Source: Flavobacterium plurextorum
GTDB lineage: Bacteria; Bacteroidota; Bacteroidia; Flavobacteriales; Flavobacteriaceae
NCBI RefSeq assembly: GCF_002217395.1
Contig: NZ_MUHD01000045.1
Location: 1-41,008 of the forward strand
Length of the DNA stretch: 41,008 bases
Direction: 5' to 3'
The number at the start of each line of letters is the position of its first letter. Positions within the stretch are counted from its first letter, which is position 1. The position numbers and the translations under genes were made by a program. Positions 34,194 to 41,008 of this stretch are shown here, piece by piece. The notes under the pieces are model-generated. The model saw nothing but the letters and a program-made list of their open reading frames with translations, was not told where the DNA came from and did no database searches.

Positions 34194-34303
34194 TTTAGGT
34201 CTTTTTGTAAATGTACGAAAAGTTATATTTTTAATAATTCTAATTTTTAAAAAGTGTTATCTAATATCTTATTTGTAATTTTAAGCCTTATAAGAAAAGA
34301 TAT

Positions 34304-36484
34304 ATGAGTAAGAAAATTAGAAAGCCGATAAAAAATGAGAAGGATTTCTCTGGAAAAATAATAAAAATTTTATCGCAAAGCCCTAATAAACCATTCAATT
34401 ATAAGCAAATAGGAGCAAAGCTCGAACTTGACGATACTAAAAGCAGAAATCAAATTATTAAGGATTTGAAAATTCTTGCTGCTTCAAAAAAGATTATAGA
34501 ATCTGAACCTGGTAAGTATTTAATAAAAGCAATCAGTCAGGATTATTACGAAGGAACAATTGATATGACGAGCAGAAAAACGGCTTATTTTATTTGTCCT
34601 GATTTTGCAGAAGATGTTTTTATTCCGACCAATAATCTAAATCGCGCTTTAGATAAAGACAAAGTTAAAGTCTATGTTTATAATAGAAGAAAAGGAAAAA
34701 GACCTGAAGGTGAAGTAATTGAAGTATTAGAAAGAGATAAAACAGAGTTTGTTGGAGTTATTGATATTCAGGCAAATTTTGCTTTTGTTTCGACTGCAAA
34801 TCCTAAAATGTATACTGATATTTTTATTCCAAAGGATAAAATTGGTGAAGCTGAAAATGGTGATGTAGTTTTAGTAAAAATAGAAGATTGGCCTAAAAGA
34901 GCCGATAGTCCGTTTGGATCTGTAATTCGTGTTTTAGGAAAACCTGGAGAACACAATACGGAGATTCATGCTATTTTAGCCGAATACGGTTTACCAGCAG
35001 ATTTTCCGGTAGAAGTAGAGGTTTATGCCCAAAAGTTAGATACTTCAATTCAGGAATCTGAAATAGCAAAACGTCGTGATATGCGTGATACACTTACGTA
35101 CACGATTGACCCAAAGGATGCAAAAGATTTTGATGATGCATTGTCTTTCAAAAAGTTAGAAAATGGAAATTATGAAATAGGTATTCACATTGCCGATGTT
35201 TCTTATTATTTAGAAGAAGGAACAATCTTAGATGATGAAGCTTATCAACGTGCAACTTCGGTTTATTTAGTAGATAGAGTAGTGCCAATGCTTCCTGAAG
35301 TTTTGTCTAATTTTGCTTGTTCACTTCGTCCGAATGAAGAAAAGTATACATTCTCTGCTGTTTTTGAAATTTCTCCAAATGCACAAGTTATTAACCAATG
35401 GTTTGGTAGAACTGTAATCTATTCAGATCAGCGTTTTGCTTACGAAGAAGCACAATATATCATTGAAACGAAAGACAATACTATTCCAGTTGATATCTCT
35501 ATAACTGGAGATTCTTATGTAGTTTCAGATGAAATTGTAGAAGCAACTTTAAAATTAGATGAATTAGCAAAGATTTTGAGAAAGAAAAGAATGCAGAATG
35601 GTGCTATTTCTTTTGATAAAGTTGAAGTAAAATTTAATCTTGATGCTGAAGGCGAACCAGAAGGTGTTTACTTCAAAGTTTCAAAAGATGCGAATCATTT
35701 AATTGAAGAATTCATGCTTTTAGCCAATAGAAAAGTGGCTGAATACATTGGAAAACAAAAGAAAACATTTGTTTACAGGATTCACGATGAACCAAATGAA
35801 GACAAATTAATTGCGATGCAAAGTGTAATTGCTAAATTTGGTTATAAAATAGATTTCCGTAACAAAGGCGATATTTCGAAATCATTGAATGCTTTGATGG
35901 AAGAAGTAAATGGTAAAAAAGAACAAAACTTAATTGATACTCTTGCGATTAGAAGTATGAGTAAAGCCAAATATTCGACAGATAATATTGGCCATTATGG
36001 TTTAGCATTTGATTATTACAGCCATTTTACATCGCCAATTCGTCGTTATCCTGACGTTATGGTACATCGTTTGTTACAGTATTATTTGGATGGAGGTGCT
36101 TCTGTAGACGAAGAAACTTATGAAACTAAATGTTTACATTGTTCAAATATGGAAGGTTTAGCAACAAACGCTGAACGTGATAGTATTAAATACATGCAGG
36201 TTAAATACATGCAGGATCATCAAGACGAAGAATTCCTTGGAGTTATTTCTGGTGTTACTGAATGGGGAATTTATGTAGAAATCGTTTCTAATAAATGCGA
36301 GGGAATGGTAAGAATCAGAGAAATAAAAGATGATTATTATACTTTCGATGAAAAACAATATGCTTTGGTTGGAGCTACTTCAAACAGCATTTTGCAATTA
36401 GGAGACGAAATTTATGTTAAAGTAAAAAATGCTGATTTAGTTAAAAAGCAACTTGATTTTCATTTTTTACGACGAGCTGAATAA
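34304..36484 (+). CDS. rnr: Ribonuclease R
   Basis: This 726-residue 3'-5' exoribonuclease degrades structured RNA. Domains in order: N-terminal winged helix (about 10-75), two cold-shock domains (about 80-225), the RNB catalytic domain (about 250-580) with the acidic active-site motif TIDPKDAKDFDDAL (about 267-280) and HFTSPIRRYPDVMVHR (about 570-590), and a C-terminal S1 domain (LGVISGVTEWGIYVEIV, about 645-661). The long RNB signature and order identify RNase R rather than RNase II. It has no basic C-terminal tail like E. coli. It is the first large gene on the rightward strand after the AT-rich region. Confidence 0.95.
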   Translation: MSKKIRKPIKNEKDFSGKIIKILSQSPNKPFNYKQIGAKLELDDTKSRNQIIKDLKILAASKKIIESEPGKYLIKAISQDYYEGTIDMTSRKTAYFICPDFAEDVFIPTNNLNRALDKDKVKVYVYNRRKGKRPEGEVIEVLERDKTEFVGVIDIQANFAFVSTANPKMYTDIFIPKDKIGEAENGDVVLVKIEDWPKRADSPFGSVIRVLGKPGEHNTEIHAILAEYGLPADFPVEVEVYAQKLDTSIQESEIAKRRDMRDTLTYTIDPKDAKDFDDALSFKKLENGNYEIGIHIADVSYYLEEGTILDDEAYQRATSVYLVDRVVPMLPEVLSNFACSLRPNEEKYTFSAVFEISPNAQVINQWFGRTVIYSDQRFAYEEAQYIIETKDNTIPVDISITGDSYVVSDEIVEATLKLDELAKILRKKRMQNGAISFDKVEVKFNLDAEGEPEGVYFKVSKDANHLIEEFMLLANRKVAEYIGKQKKTFVYRIHDEPNEDKLIAMQSVIAKFGYKIDFRNKGDISKSLNALMEEVNGKKEQNLIDTLAIRSMSKAKYSTDNIGHYGLAFDYYSHFTSPIRRYPDVMVHRLLQYYLDGGASVDEETYETKCLHCSNMEGLATNAERDSIKYMQVKYMQDHQDEEFLGVISGVTEWGIYVEIVSNKCEGMVRIREIKDDYYTFDEKQYALVGATSNSILQLGDEIYVKVKNADLVKKQLDFHFLRRAE

Positions 36485-36507
36485 ATATTAATTAAAAAAA
36501 TAAAAGT

Positions 36508-37176
36508 ATGAGAAAGCTAATTATTGGAGCAGCAATTTTATTTGTACAAATGTCTTTTGGTCAAGTTACTAAAGAACTGGGAGATTTCGATTCGGTTAAA
36601 GTTTTTGATAAATTAAGTGTTAAATTAGTTCCATCTTCTGAAAACAAAATTGTTATTAAAGGAGCAAGAGAAGCAGAAGTTGAAGTTGTTAACAAGAAAG
36701 GTTTATTAAAATTAAGAATGCCTTTTCCTAAATTATTATCTGGTGATGATCTTGATATTACTTTGTATTACAGAAACATAGAGCTTATTGATGTAAATGA
36801 AGGAGCTTATGTTTCAAGTAAAGATCCTATAAAAGCAACTGTTTTTAAAGTTAGTGCTCAGGAAGGCGGAAAGATAAATGTTGATTTGGATGTTGATAAA
36901 CTTAATGTGAGCTCAGTTTCAGGAGGTTCAATAACATTAACTGGTAAAGCTTCTAATCAAGATGCAAGTCTTGGAGCAGGCGGTTATTTGCTGGCAAGTA
37001 AATTAGCCACTTCTCAGACGAAAGTAAGCGTTTCTGCGGGCGGAAAAGCAGATGTTAATGCATCAACCCTTGTCGATGCAAAAGTGAGCGCAGGAGGCTC
37101 TATTTACATTTATGGAAAACCAAAACAAATTAACCAAAAAACGGTTTTTGGAGGTAAAATCGAAGAAGTAAAATAA
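36508..37176 (+). CDS. DUF2807 (head GIN domain) secreted protein
   Basis: This 222-residue protein has a signal peptide MRKLIIGAAILFVQMSFG and a long beta-rich region. Repeats such as DVNEGAYVSSKDPIKATVFKVSAQEGGKINV, VSSVSGGSITLTG and SVSAGGKADVNAS are typical of the DUF2807/'putative auto-transporter adhesin head GIN' family, a right-handed beta-solenoid. It is predicted periplasmic or surface exposed. It begins 23 nt after rnr and ends 14 nt before the LysE gene, so the three may form one transcript. No lipobox or type IX sorting domain is present. Confidence 0.88.
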   Translation: MRKLIIGAAILFVQMSFGQVTKELGDFDSVKVFDKLSVKLVPSSENKIVIKGAREAEVEVVNKKGLLKLRMPFPKLLSGDDLDITLYYRNIELIDVNEGAYVSSKDPIKATVFKVSAQEGGKINVDLDVDKLNVSSVSGGSITLTGKASNQDASLGAGGYLLASKLATSQTKVSVSAGGKADVNASTLVDAKVSAGGSIYIYGKPKQINQKTVFGGKIEEVK

Positions 37177-37190
37177 GAAATTCTATTTGA

Positions 37191-37868
37191 ATGATAAATG
37201 ATATTTTGGCTGGACTGCCATGGGGACTTTTTTTAAGTTTTATGGTAGGTCCAGTATTTTTTATACTATTAGAAACCAGTATTACAAAAGGATTTAGAGC
37301 TGCAATTGTTTTTGATCTTGGTGTAGTATTAGGTGATATTTTTTTTATAGCAATTGCTTATTTAGGCAGTTACAGATTAATTCAGAGTTTAAAAGATAAA
37401 CCTGCTCTTTTTATTTTTGGCGGAATTATTATGCTGGCGTATGGTATAATTTCATTCGTGAGATTGAAAAAAGAAGCAAAAATTAACGATGAAGAAATTG
37501 ATCGTGATATTATTAAAAGAAACTATGGAAGTTTGTTTGTAAAAGGCTTTTTGTTGAATGTTATTAATATTGGAGTTCTAGGTTTTTGGCTTGCTGTTAT
37601 TATTTCTGTAGGTCCAAAATTAGAAATGCAAAATTCTAGAATGTTTACTTTTTTTACTTCTGTAATTATTACTTATTTATTAGTTGACTGTATTAAAATT
37701 CTATTAGCCAAACAATTAAAATCTAAAATGACACCAACTAATATTCTAAAAATTAAAAAAGGAATTAGTATAGTTTTAATGGTTTTTGGAGTTGTTTTGA
37801 TGATCCAAGGATGGTTTCCAAAAGAGAAAGAAATGGTTAAAAATGCTTTTGAGAATATTGAAAAGTAG
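37191..37868 (+). CDS. LysE-family exporter
   Basis: This 225-residue protein has about six hydrophobic helices. The start MINDILAGLPWGLFLSFMVGPVFFILLETSITKGF contains the GP..FxLLxxSxxxGx pattern of LysE/RhtB amino-acid exporters (helix 1 and loop), here followed by an AIVFDLGVVLGDIFFI helix. A second conserved segment is KGFLLNVINIGVLGFWLAVI (about 118-137). It likely exports an amino acid or related small molecule from the cytoplasm; the substrate is not readable. An efficient terminator follows at 37897. Confidence 0.85.
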   Translation: MINDILAGLPWGLFLSFMVGPVFFILLETSITKGFRAAIVFDLGVVLGDIFFIAIAYLGSYRLIQSLKDKPALFIFGGIIMLAYGIISFVRLKKEAKINDEEIDRDIIKRNYGSLFVKGFLLNVINIGVLGFWLAVIISVGPKLEMQNSRMFTFFTSVIITYLLVDCIKILLAKQLKSKMTPTNILKIKKGISIVLMVFGVVLMIQGWFPKEKEMVKNAFENIEK

Positions 37869-37896
37869 TTTGTTAATAACTCAAAATTATATAATT

Positions 37897-37923
37897 AAGC
37901 CTCTGAATTTCAGAGGTTTTTTT
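37897..37923 (+). terminator. Intrinsic terminator after the LysE-family gene
   Basis: CCTCTGA and TCAGAGG form a 7-bp stem with an ATT loop (37900-37916), followed by TTTTTTT. It lies 30 nt past the stop. Confidence 0.85.
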
Positions 37924-37987
37924 ATGTTGATAATGTTCGTTTGGAACTTTTAAAGAAGTTTTAAACTTTGACAAAGTTGACAATAGT

Positions 37988-38091
37988 TTGTCATTTTGAC
38001 GTAAAGAGAAATCTTCGCAAGTAACTCCGTAGTAATTGTCAAATCTTGGTAGAGCTTCTTGTGGAGATTTCTCTTTACGTCAAAATGACAA
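37988..38091. repeat. Perfect 27-bp inverted repeat with 50-bp centre (MITE/REP-like element)
   Basis: The left arm 37988-38014 begins TTGTCATTTTGACGTAAAG and the right arm 38065-38091 is its exact reverse complement. Pairing continues imperfectly inward (GCAAGTAACTC with GAGCTTCTTGT, 8 of 11). The spacer holds no open reading frame. Similar TTGTCATTT...AAATGACAA palindromes are, as I recall, frequent between Flavobacterium genes; the element is probably a miniature, non-coding repeat. No target-site duplication is obvious. It lies 65 nt downstream of the LysE terminator, so it should not affect the gene. Confidence 0.85.
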
Positions 38092-38146
38092 GATTGTGGA
38101 AAATTAGATTATAAAAACTTCCTAATTTTTTAGAATATTTTTCAAT

Positions 38147-38164
38147 CATCGTCTGGATTCGAAC
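38147..38164 (-). repeat. Partial second copy of the tRNA-Cys 3' end
   Basis: These 18 bases repeat the tRNA T-arm/acceptor segment at 38239-38256 (GTTCGAATCCGGACGATG in the tRNA) with one mismatch, in the same orientation and 92 bp downstream of it. Flanks differ, and the rest of a tRNA is absent. A 3'-end fragment beside an intact tRNA is the usual footprint of an integrase attachment site (attL/attR), or a partial duplication. Confidence 0.65.
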
Positions 38165-38200
38165 GAATATATTTAATTAATTTTTTCTAAAAATTAAACA

Positions 38201-38232
38201 TAAAAAAAACCTCTAAATTACTTTAGAGGTTT
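38201..38232 (-). terminator. Intrinsic terminator for tRNA-Cys
   Basis: On the minus strand CCTCTAAA pairs with TTTAGAGG around GTAA and is followed by eight T residues. It begins 4-5 nt after the mature tRNA 3' end. Confidence 0.85.
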
Positions 38233-38235
38233 TTG

Positions 38236-38306
38236 AGGCATCGTCCGGATTCGAACCGGAGTAGGAGCTTTTGCAGAGCCCAGCCTAGCCGCTCGGCCAC
38301 GACGCC
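38236..38306 (-). tRNA. tRNA-Cys (GCA)
   Basis: The 71-nt cloverleaf is read on the minus strand. The acceptor stem GGCGTCG pairs with CGATGCC (one G-U), and the discriminator base is U, as expected for tRNA-Cys. The anticodon stem GGGCT/AGCTC flanks the loop CTGCAAA, giving anticodon GCA. The T-arm is CCGGTTCGAATCCGG. The CCA end is not encoded. A terminator lies directly downstream; a partial copy of the 3' end occurs further on. Confidence 0.95.
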
Positions 38307-38400
38307 ATTACTTGAACGGATGGCAAAAGTAACTAAAATCTTTAAATTTCAAAAGTTTAATGTAAACTATTTTAAAAAATTAGATTTTATACAGAAAGAA

Positions 38401-38760
38401 TTACTTTCTTTTTTCAGTCATTTTAATGGTAACTGTTTCAACATCACCGCCAATAGGAGGATTTACTTTTGAAACCCAAACAGTCGTTTTTTCTACAGAT
38501 TCAATTTCTGCCAATACACGAATTATGATTCTTTTAGCCACATGTTCTAATAAATGAGAACGAATTGCCATTTCTTCAGCAACAATTTTATTCAAATGAA
38601 CATAATCAACCGTATCAGCAAGATGATCGCTTTGTGCTGATTGCTGTAAATTTGCCTTAATTTTTAGATCAACAATATAATCTGATCCTATTTTTCCTTC
38701 TTCAATTAAACATCCGTGGTAAGAAAAAGTACGGATATTTTTCAGTTTTATAACTCCCAT
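38401..38760 (-). CDS. folB: Dihydroneopterin aldolase
   Basis: This 119-residue enzyme of folate biosynthesis cleaves 7,8-dihydroneopterin. The pattern IKLKNIRTFSYHGCLIEEGKIGSDYIVDLKI (4-34) is the FolB N-terminus, including the YHG with its active-site neighbourhood and E18-type glutamates. The segment DTVDYVHLNKIVAEEM (49-64) carries the conserved TVDY, and the C-terminal KVNPPIGGDVETVTIKM matches the family's conserved KP-x-P-x-G end. Length is standard. No other folate genes are adjacent. Confidence 0.93.
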   Translation of the reverse strand: MGVIKLKNIRTFSYHGCLIEEGKIGSDYIVDLKIKANLQQSAQSDHLADTVDYVHLNKIVAEEMAIRSHLLEHVAKRIIIRVLAEIESVEKTTVWVSKVNPPIGGDVETVTIKMTEKRK

Positions 38761-38776
38761 TTTTTTATTGTTTCAC

Positions 38777-38833
38777 GTTTAAAGTTTCAGGTTTTGTGCC
38801 ACTTAAATAACTTTAAACCTGAAACCTGAAACC
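38777..38833. repeat. Inverted repeat and CCTGAAA tandem upstream of glnS
   Basis: GTTTAAAG (38777-38784) pairs exactly with CTTTAAAC (38811-38818), and alternatively GTTTCAGGTTT pairs with AAACCTGAAAC (38815-38825). The right arm continues as a 7-bp tandem (CCTGAAA repeated about 2.3 times, 38818-38833) and ends in a T-run. It could terminate plus-strand transcription or be a decayed intergenic repeat; it lies just before the glnS promoter motif. Confidence 0.55.
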
Positions 38834-38840
38834 TTTTTTT

Positions 38841-38848
38841 TATCTTTG
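38841..38848 (+). promoter_or_regulatory. Promoter -7 element (TATCTTTG) for glnS
   Basis: This is an exact TAnnTTTG match 19 nt before the glnS ATG. No TTG is at the ideal spacing; the upstream repeat occupies that region. Confidence 0.5.
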
Positions 38849-38867
38849 CTAAAATTAGTATAAAATA

Positions 38868-40985
38868 ATGGCATCAGAAGAGAAATCACTCAATTTTATT
38901 GAACAAATCATAGAGGAAGATCTAAAATCAGGTCTTTCACAAAGTAAACTTCATTTTCGTTTTCCACCAGAACCAAACGGTTATTTACACATTGGTCATG
39001 CAAGTTCTATTGCATTAAATTTTGGTTTAGGAATTGATTATCAGTCTCCTGTAAATTTACGTTTTGACGATACGAACCCTGAAAAAGAAGAACAGGAATT
39101 TGTTGATGCTATAAAAAAAGATGTGGAATGGCTGGGTTACAAATGGGCTGAGGAACGTTATGCTTCTGATTACTTTCAACAATTATACGACTGGGCAGTT
39201 TCATTAATTAAAAAAGATAAAGCCTATGTTGATAGTCAGTCTTCTGAAGATATGGCAATTCAAAAAGGAACTCCATCTACTGTTGGAACTGATAGTCCAT
39301 ACAGAAATCGTTCTGTTGAAGAAAACTTAGATTTATTCGAGAGAATGAAAAACGGTGAATTTGAGGCTGGTACACATATTCTTCGTGCTAAAATTGACAT
39401 GAAATCGACTAATATGTTGATGCGTGATCCTATTATGTACAGAATTTTACATAAACATCATCATAGAACTGGTGATGCCTGGAAAATTTATCCAATGTAT
39501 GATTGGGCACACGGACAAAGTGATTATTTAGAAGAAATCTCACATTCATTTTGTACTCTTGAATTTTTGCCTCACCGTGAATTATACGATTGGTTTTTAG
39601 ATCAAATTTTAGATGAAAATAAATTACGTCCAAAGCAAAGAGAATTTGCAAGACGTAATTTATCACATACTGTTGTTAGTAAAAGAAAATTACAGCAACT
39701 AGTTAAAGAAAAGCATGTTAACGGTTGGGATGATCCTAGAATGTCCACTATTTCTGGATTAAGAAGAAGAGGTTATACAGCTGTATCTTTGCGTAATTTT
39801 GCTAATACAATTGGTATTGCAAAACGTGATAATTTAATAAATGTATCGGTTTTAGAATTCTGTATTCGTGAAGATTTGAACAAAATTGCACCTCGTGTAA
39901 TGGCAGTTTTAGATCCGGTAAAAGTGGTAATTACAAATTATCCTGAAGGAAAAGAAGAGTTGCTAGAAGCTGAAAATAATCAGGAAGATGAGAATGCAGG
40001 ATTTAGAAAAGTACCTTTTTCTCGTGAATTATACATTGAAAGAGAAGACTTTTTAGAAGAAGCTCCAGCTAAATATTTCCGTTTGACTTTAGGAAAAGAA
40101 GTACGTCTTAAAAATGCGTATATTATTAAAGGAGAATCTGTTATAAAAGATTCTGAAGGCAATATTACAGAAATTCATGTTACTTATGATACTGATTCTT
40201 TAAGCGGAAGCGGAACAGAAGCAAGTCAAAGAAAAGTGTCTGGAACGCTGCATTGGGTTTCTATTCCTCATGCGGTTGAAGCTGAAGTTCGTTTGTACGA
40301 TCGTTTGTTTACAGATGAAGCTCCAGACAGTTATAAAGAGAAAAATTTCTTAGATTTTGTGAATCCAAATTCATTAGAAATTGTAACTGGATTTGTTGAA
40401 CCAAGTTTAGCAACAGCTAAAAATGAAGACAAATTTCAGTTTCAACGTTTAGGATATTTTACTGTTGATAAAGATTCAACTACTTCAAAATTAGTATTTA
40501 ACAAGACTGTTGGATTGAAAGATGCTTGGGAAGAAAAAGGTAAAAAAGAAGAAAATAGTATCAATAATTCTTTAAAAGATATTAATAAATATTTTAAAGT
40601 TGAGACTAAACCAGAACGTATCGCAATTGAAACAGCAATAGGGGAGAACATCAAAAATGTTTCTAGTTTTTCACTTTTGCAAAATTCTTTAAAAAAGAAT
40701 ATTAACAATAATAAAGCTTCGTTGTTGTTTTCTCAGTTTATTTTGAAATATTCAAATTGGAAATCTTCGGATTTTGAAGAAGAGGATATTAAAAAATTAT
40801 ACACAATGTCTTTAAGAAGTGAATCGACTTATGTTAGATCGAAAGCACTTTTAAATTTAAGAGATTTAGAAAATGAAAGTTTAAAAAATCAATTTGAAGA
40901 GGAAATTTTAAAATTACATTCAAATCCTCCAAAAAATGCATCGGAAAGAGAAATTGAAATTCTTGCCGAGATGATAAAAAAATAA
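38868..40985 (+). CDS. glnS: Glutaminyl-tRNA synthetase with C-terminal extension
   Basis: This 705-residue class I synthetase charges tRNA-Gln. HIGH appears as PNGYLHIGH (36-44) and the KMSKS-equivalent loop as VVSKRK (269-274; the methionine of VMSKRK in E. coli GlnRS is replaced by valine). GWDDPRMSTISGLRRRGYT and the following NFANTIG match GlnRS, separating it from GluRS. Anticodon-binding beta-barrels run to about residue 555. The remaining 150 residues have no counterpart in the 554-residue E. coli enzyme: they are helical, lysine/glutamate-rich and HEAT-like (SLRSESTYVRSKALLNLRDLEN). They do not look like a YqeY domain. The ORF ends 23 nt before the window edge. Confidence 0.93.
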   Translation: MASEEKSLNFIEQIIEEDLKSGLSQSKLHFRFPPEPNGYLHIGHASSIALNFGLGIDYQSPVNLRFDDTNPEKEEQEFVDAIKKDVEWLGYKWAEERYASDYFQQLYDWAVSLIKKDKAYVDSQSSEDMAIQKGTPSTVGTDSPYRNRSVEENLDLFERMKNGEFEAGTHILRAKIDMKSTNMLMRDPIMYRILHKHHHRTGDAWKIYPMYDWAHGQSDYLEEISHSFCTLEFLPHRELYDWFLDQILDENKLRPKQREFARRNLSHTVVSKRKLQQLVKEKHVNGWDDPRMSTISGLRRRGYTAVSLRNFANTIGIAKRDNLINVSVLEFCIREDLNKIAPRVMAVLDPVKVVITNYPEGKEELLEAENNQEDENAGFRKVPFSRELYIEREDFLEEAPAKYFRLTLGKEVRLKNAYIIKGESVIKDSEGNITEIHVTYDTDSLSGSGTEASQRKVSGTLHWVSIPHAVEAEVRLYDRLFTDEAPDSYKEKNFLDFVNPNSLEIVTGFVEPSLATAKNEDKFQFQRLGYFTVDKDSTTSKLVFNKTVGLKDAWEEKGKKEENSINNSLKDINKYFKVETKPERIAIETAIGENIKNVSSFSLLQNSLKKNINNNKASLLFSQFILKYSNWKSSDFEEEDIKKLYTMSLRSESTYVRSKALLNLRDLENESLKNQFEEEILKLHSNPPKNASEREIEILAEMIKK

Positions 40986-41008
40986 TATAATTATAATCTA
41001 TTGAAAAG

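Noticed and set aside
38100..38200. A second complete tRNA next to tRNA-Cys
   Set aside because: Only the T-arm and part of the acceptor are present; there is no anticodon arm or 5' half.
38233..38472. A plus-strand frame with Arg/Ser-rich start near the tRNA
   Set aside because: It is the complement of tRNA-Cys and of folB, so it is a shadow frame.
1..41008. CRISPR arrays, rRNA genes, complete insertion sequences and riboswitches
   Set aside because: No regularly spaced repeats, no rRNA sequence, no transposase and no recognisable riboswitch motif were found.

Overview
The window looks like chromosomal DNA of a Flavobacterium species, probably close to F. johnsoniae. The evidence is very low GC content, no obvious Shine-Dalgarno sequences, several TAnnTTTG motifs at the expected place upstream of genes (the -7 element of Bacteroidota promoters), a SprE/PorW-type gliding/type IX secretion lipoprotein, a bactofilin, and many proteins of Bacteroidota-restricted families. 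Assignments come from reading the translations and motifs; no database search was run.

Layout. 1-6 kb (minus strand): an ABC ATPase and its DUF5687-type membrane partner, then sprE, a bactofilin and two small AtpI/AtpZ-type membrane proteins in a tightly packed string that points out of the window, probably into atpB. 6-13 kb: an orphan PaaE-like ferredoxin reductase, a small unknown membrane protein, a GT9/DUF4254 pair, upp, two small Bacteroidota membrane proteins and purD. 12.9-24.4 kb: a surface-polysaccharide region holding a methyltransferase, a CapK/PaaK-like adenylate-forming enzyme, a GT2, an initiating sugar-phosphate transferase, a UDP-glucuronate decarboxylase-like SDR, a GT4, an O-antigen ligase/polymerase, a second multi-pass membrane protein, a Wzx flippase and a Wzz-like protein. 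A broken ORF6N gene lies in its middle.

24.4-28.7 kb: the genes feeding into the polysaccharide operon from upstream. In transcription order these are a short membrane/coiled-coil protein, a GH3-family adenylate-forming enzyme, a lipoprotein and a 559-residue protein whose C-terminal half resembles nucleoside phosphorylases. All have short gaps and one strand, so a 9-kb transcript into the Wzz/Wzx/Wzy genes is plausible. 28.9-33.2 kb: tatA, tex, a DinD/BRO-N protein, a DUF1294 protein and rpiB.

33.2-33.96 kb is the only long gene-free stretch. It is extremely AT-rich and holds several DnaA-box-like nonamers, and gene orientation changes around it: mostly minus to the left, mostly plus by length to the right. 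It is a candidate replication origin, not proven. 34-41 kb: a DUF2007 protein, rnr, a DUF2807 protein, a LysE-type exporter, tRNA-Cys(GCA), folB and glnS. Beside the tRNA are a perfect 27-bp inverted repeat and a second, partial copy of the tRNA 3' end, which suggests an insertion hot spot.
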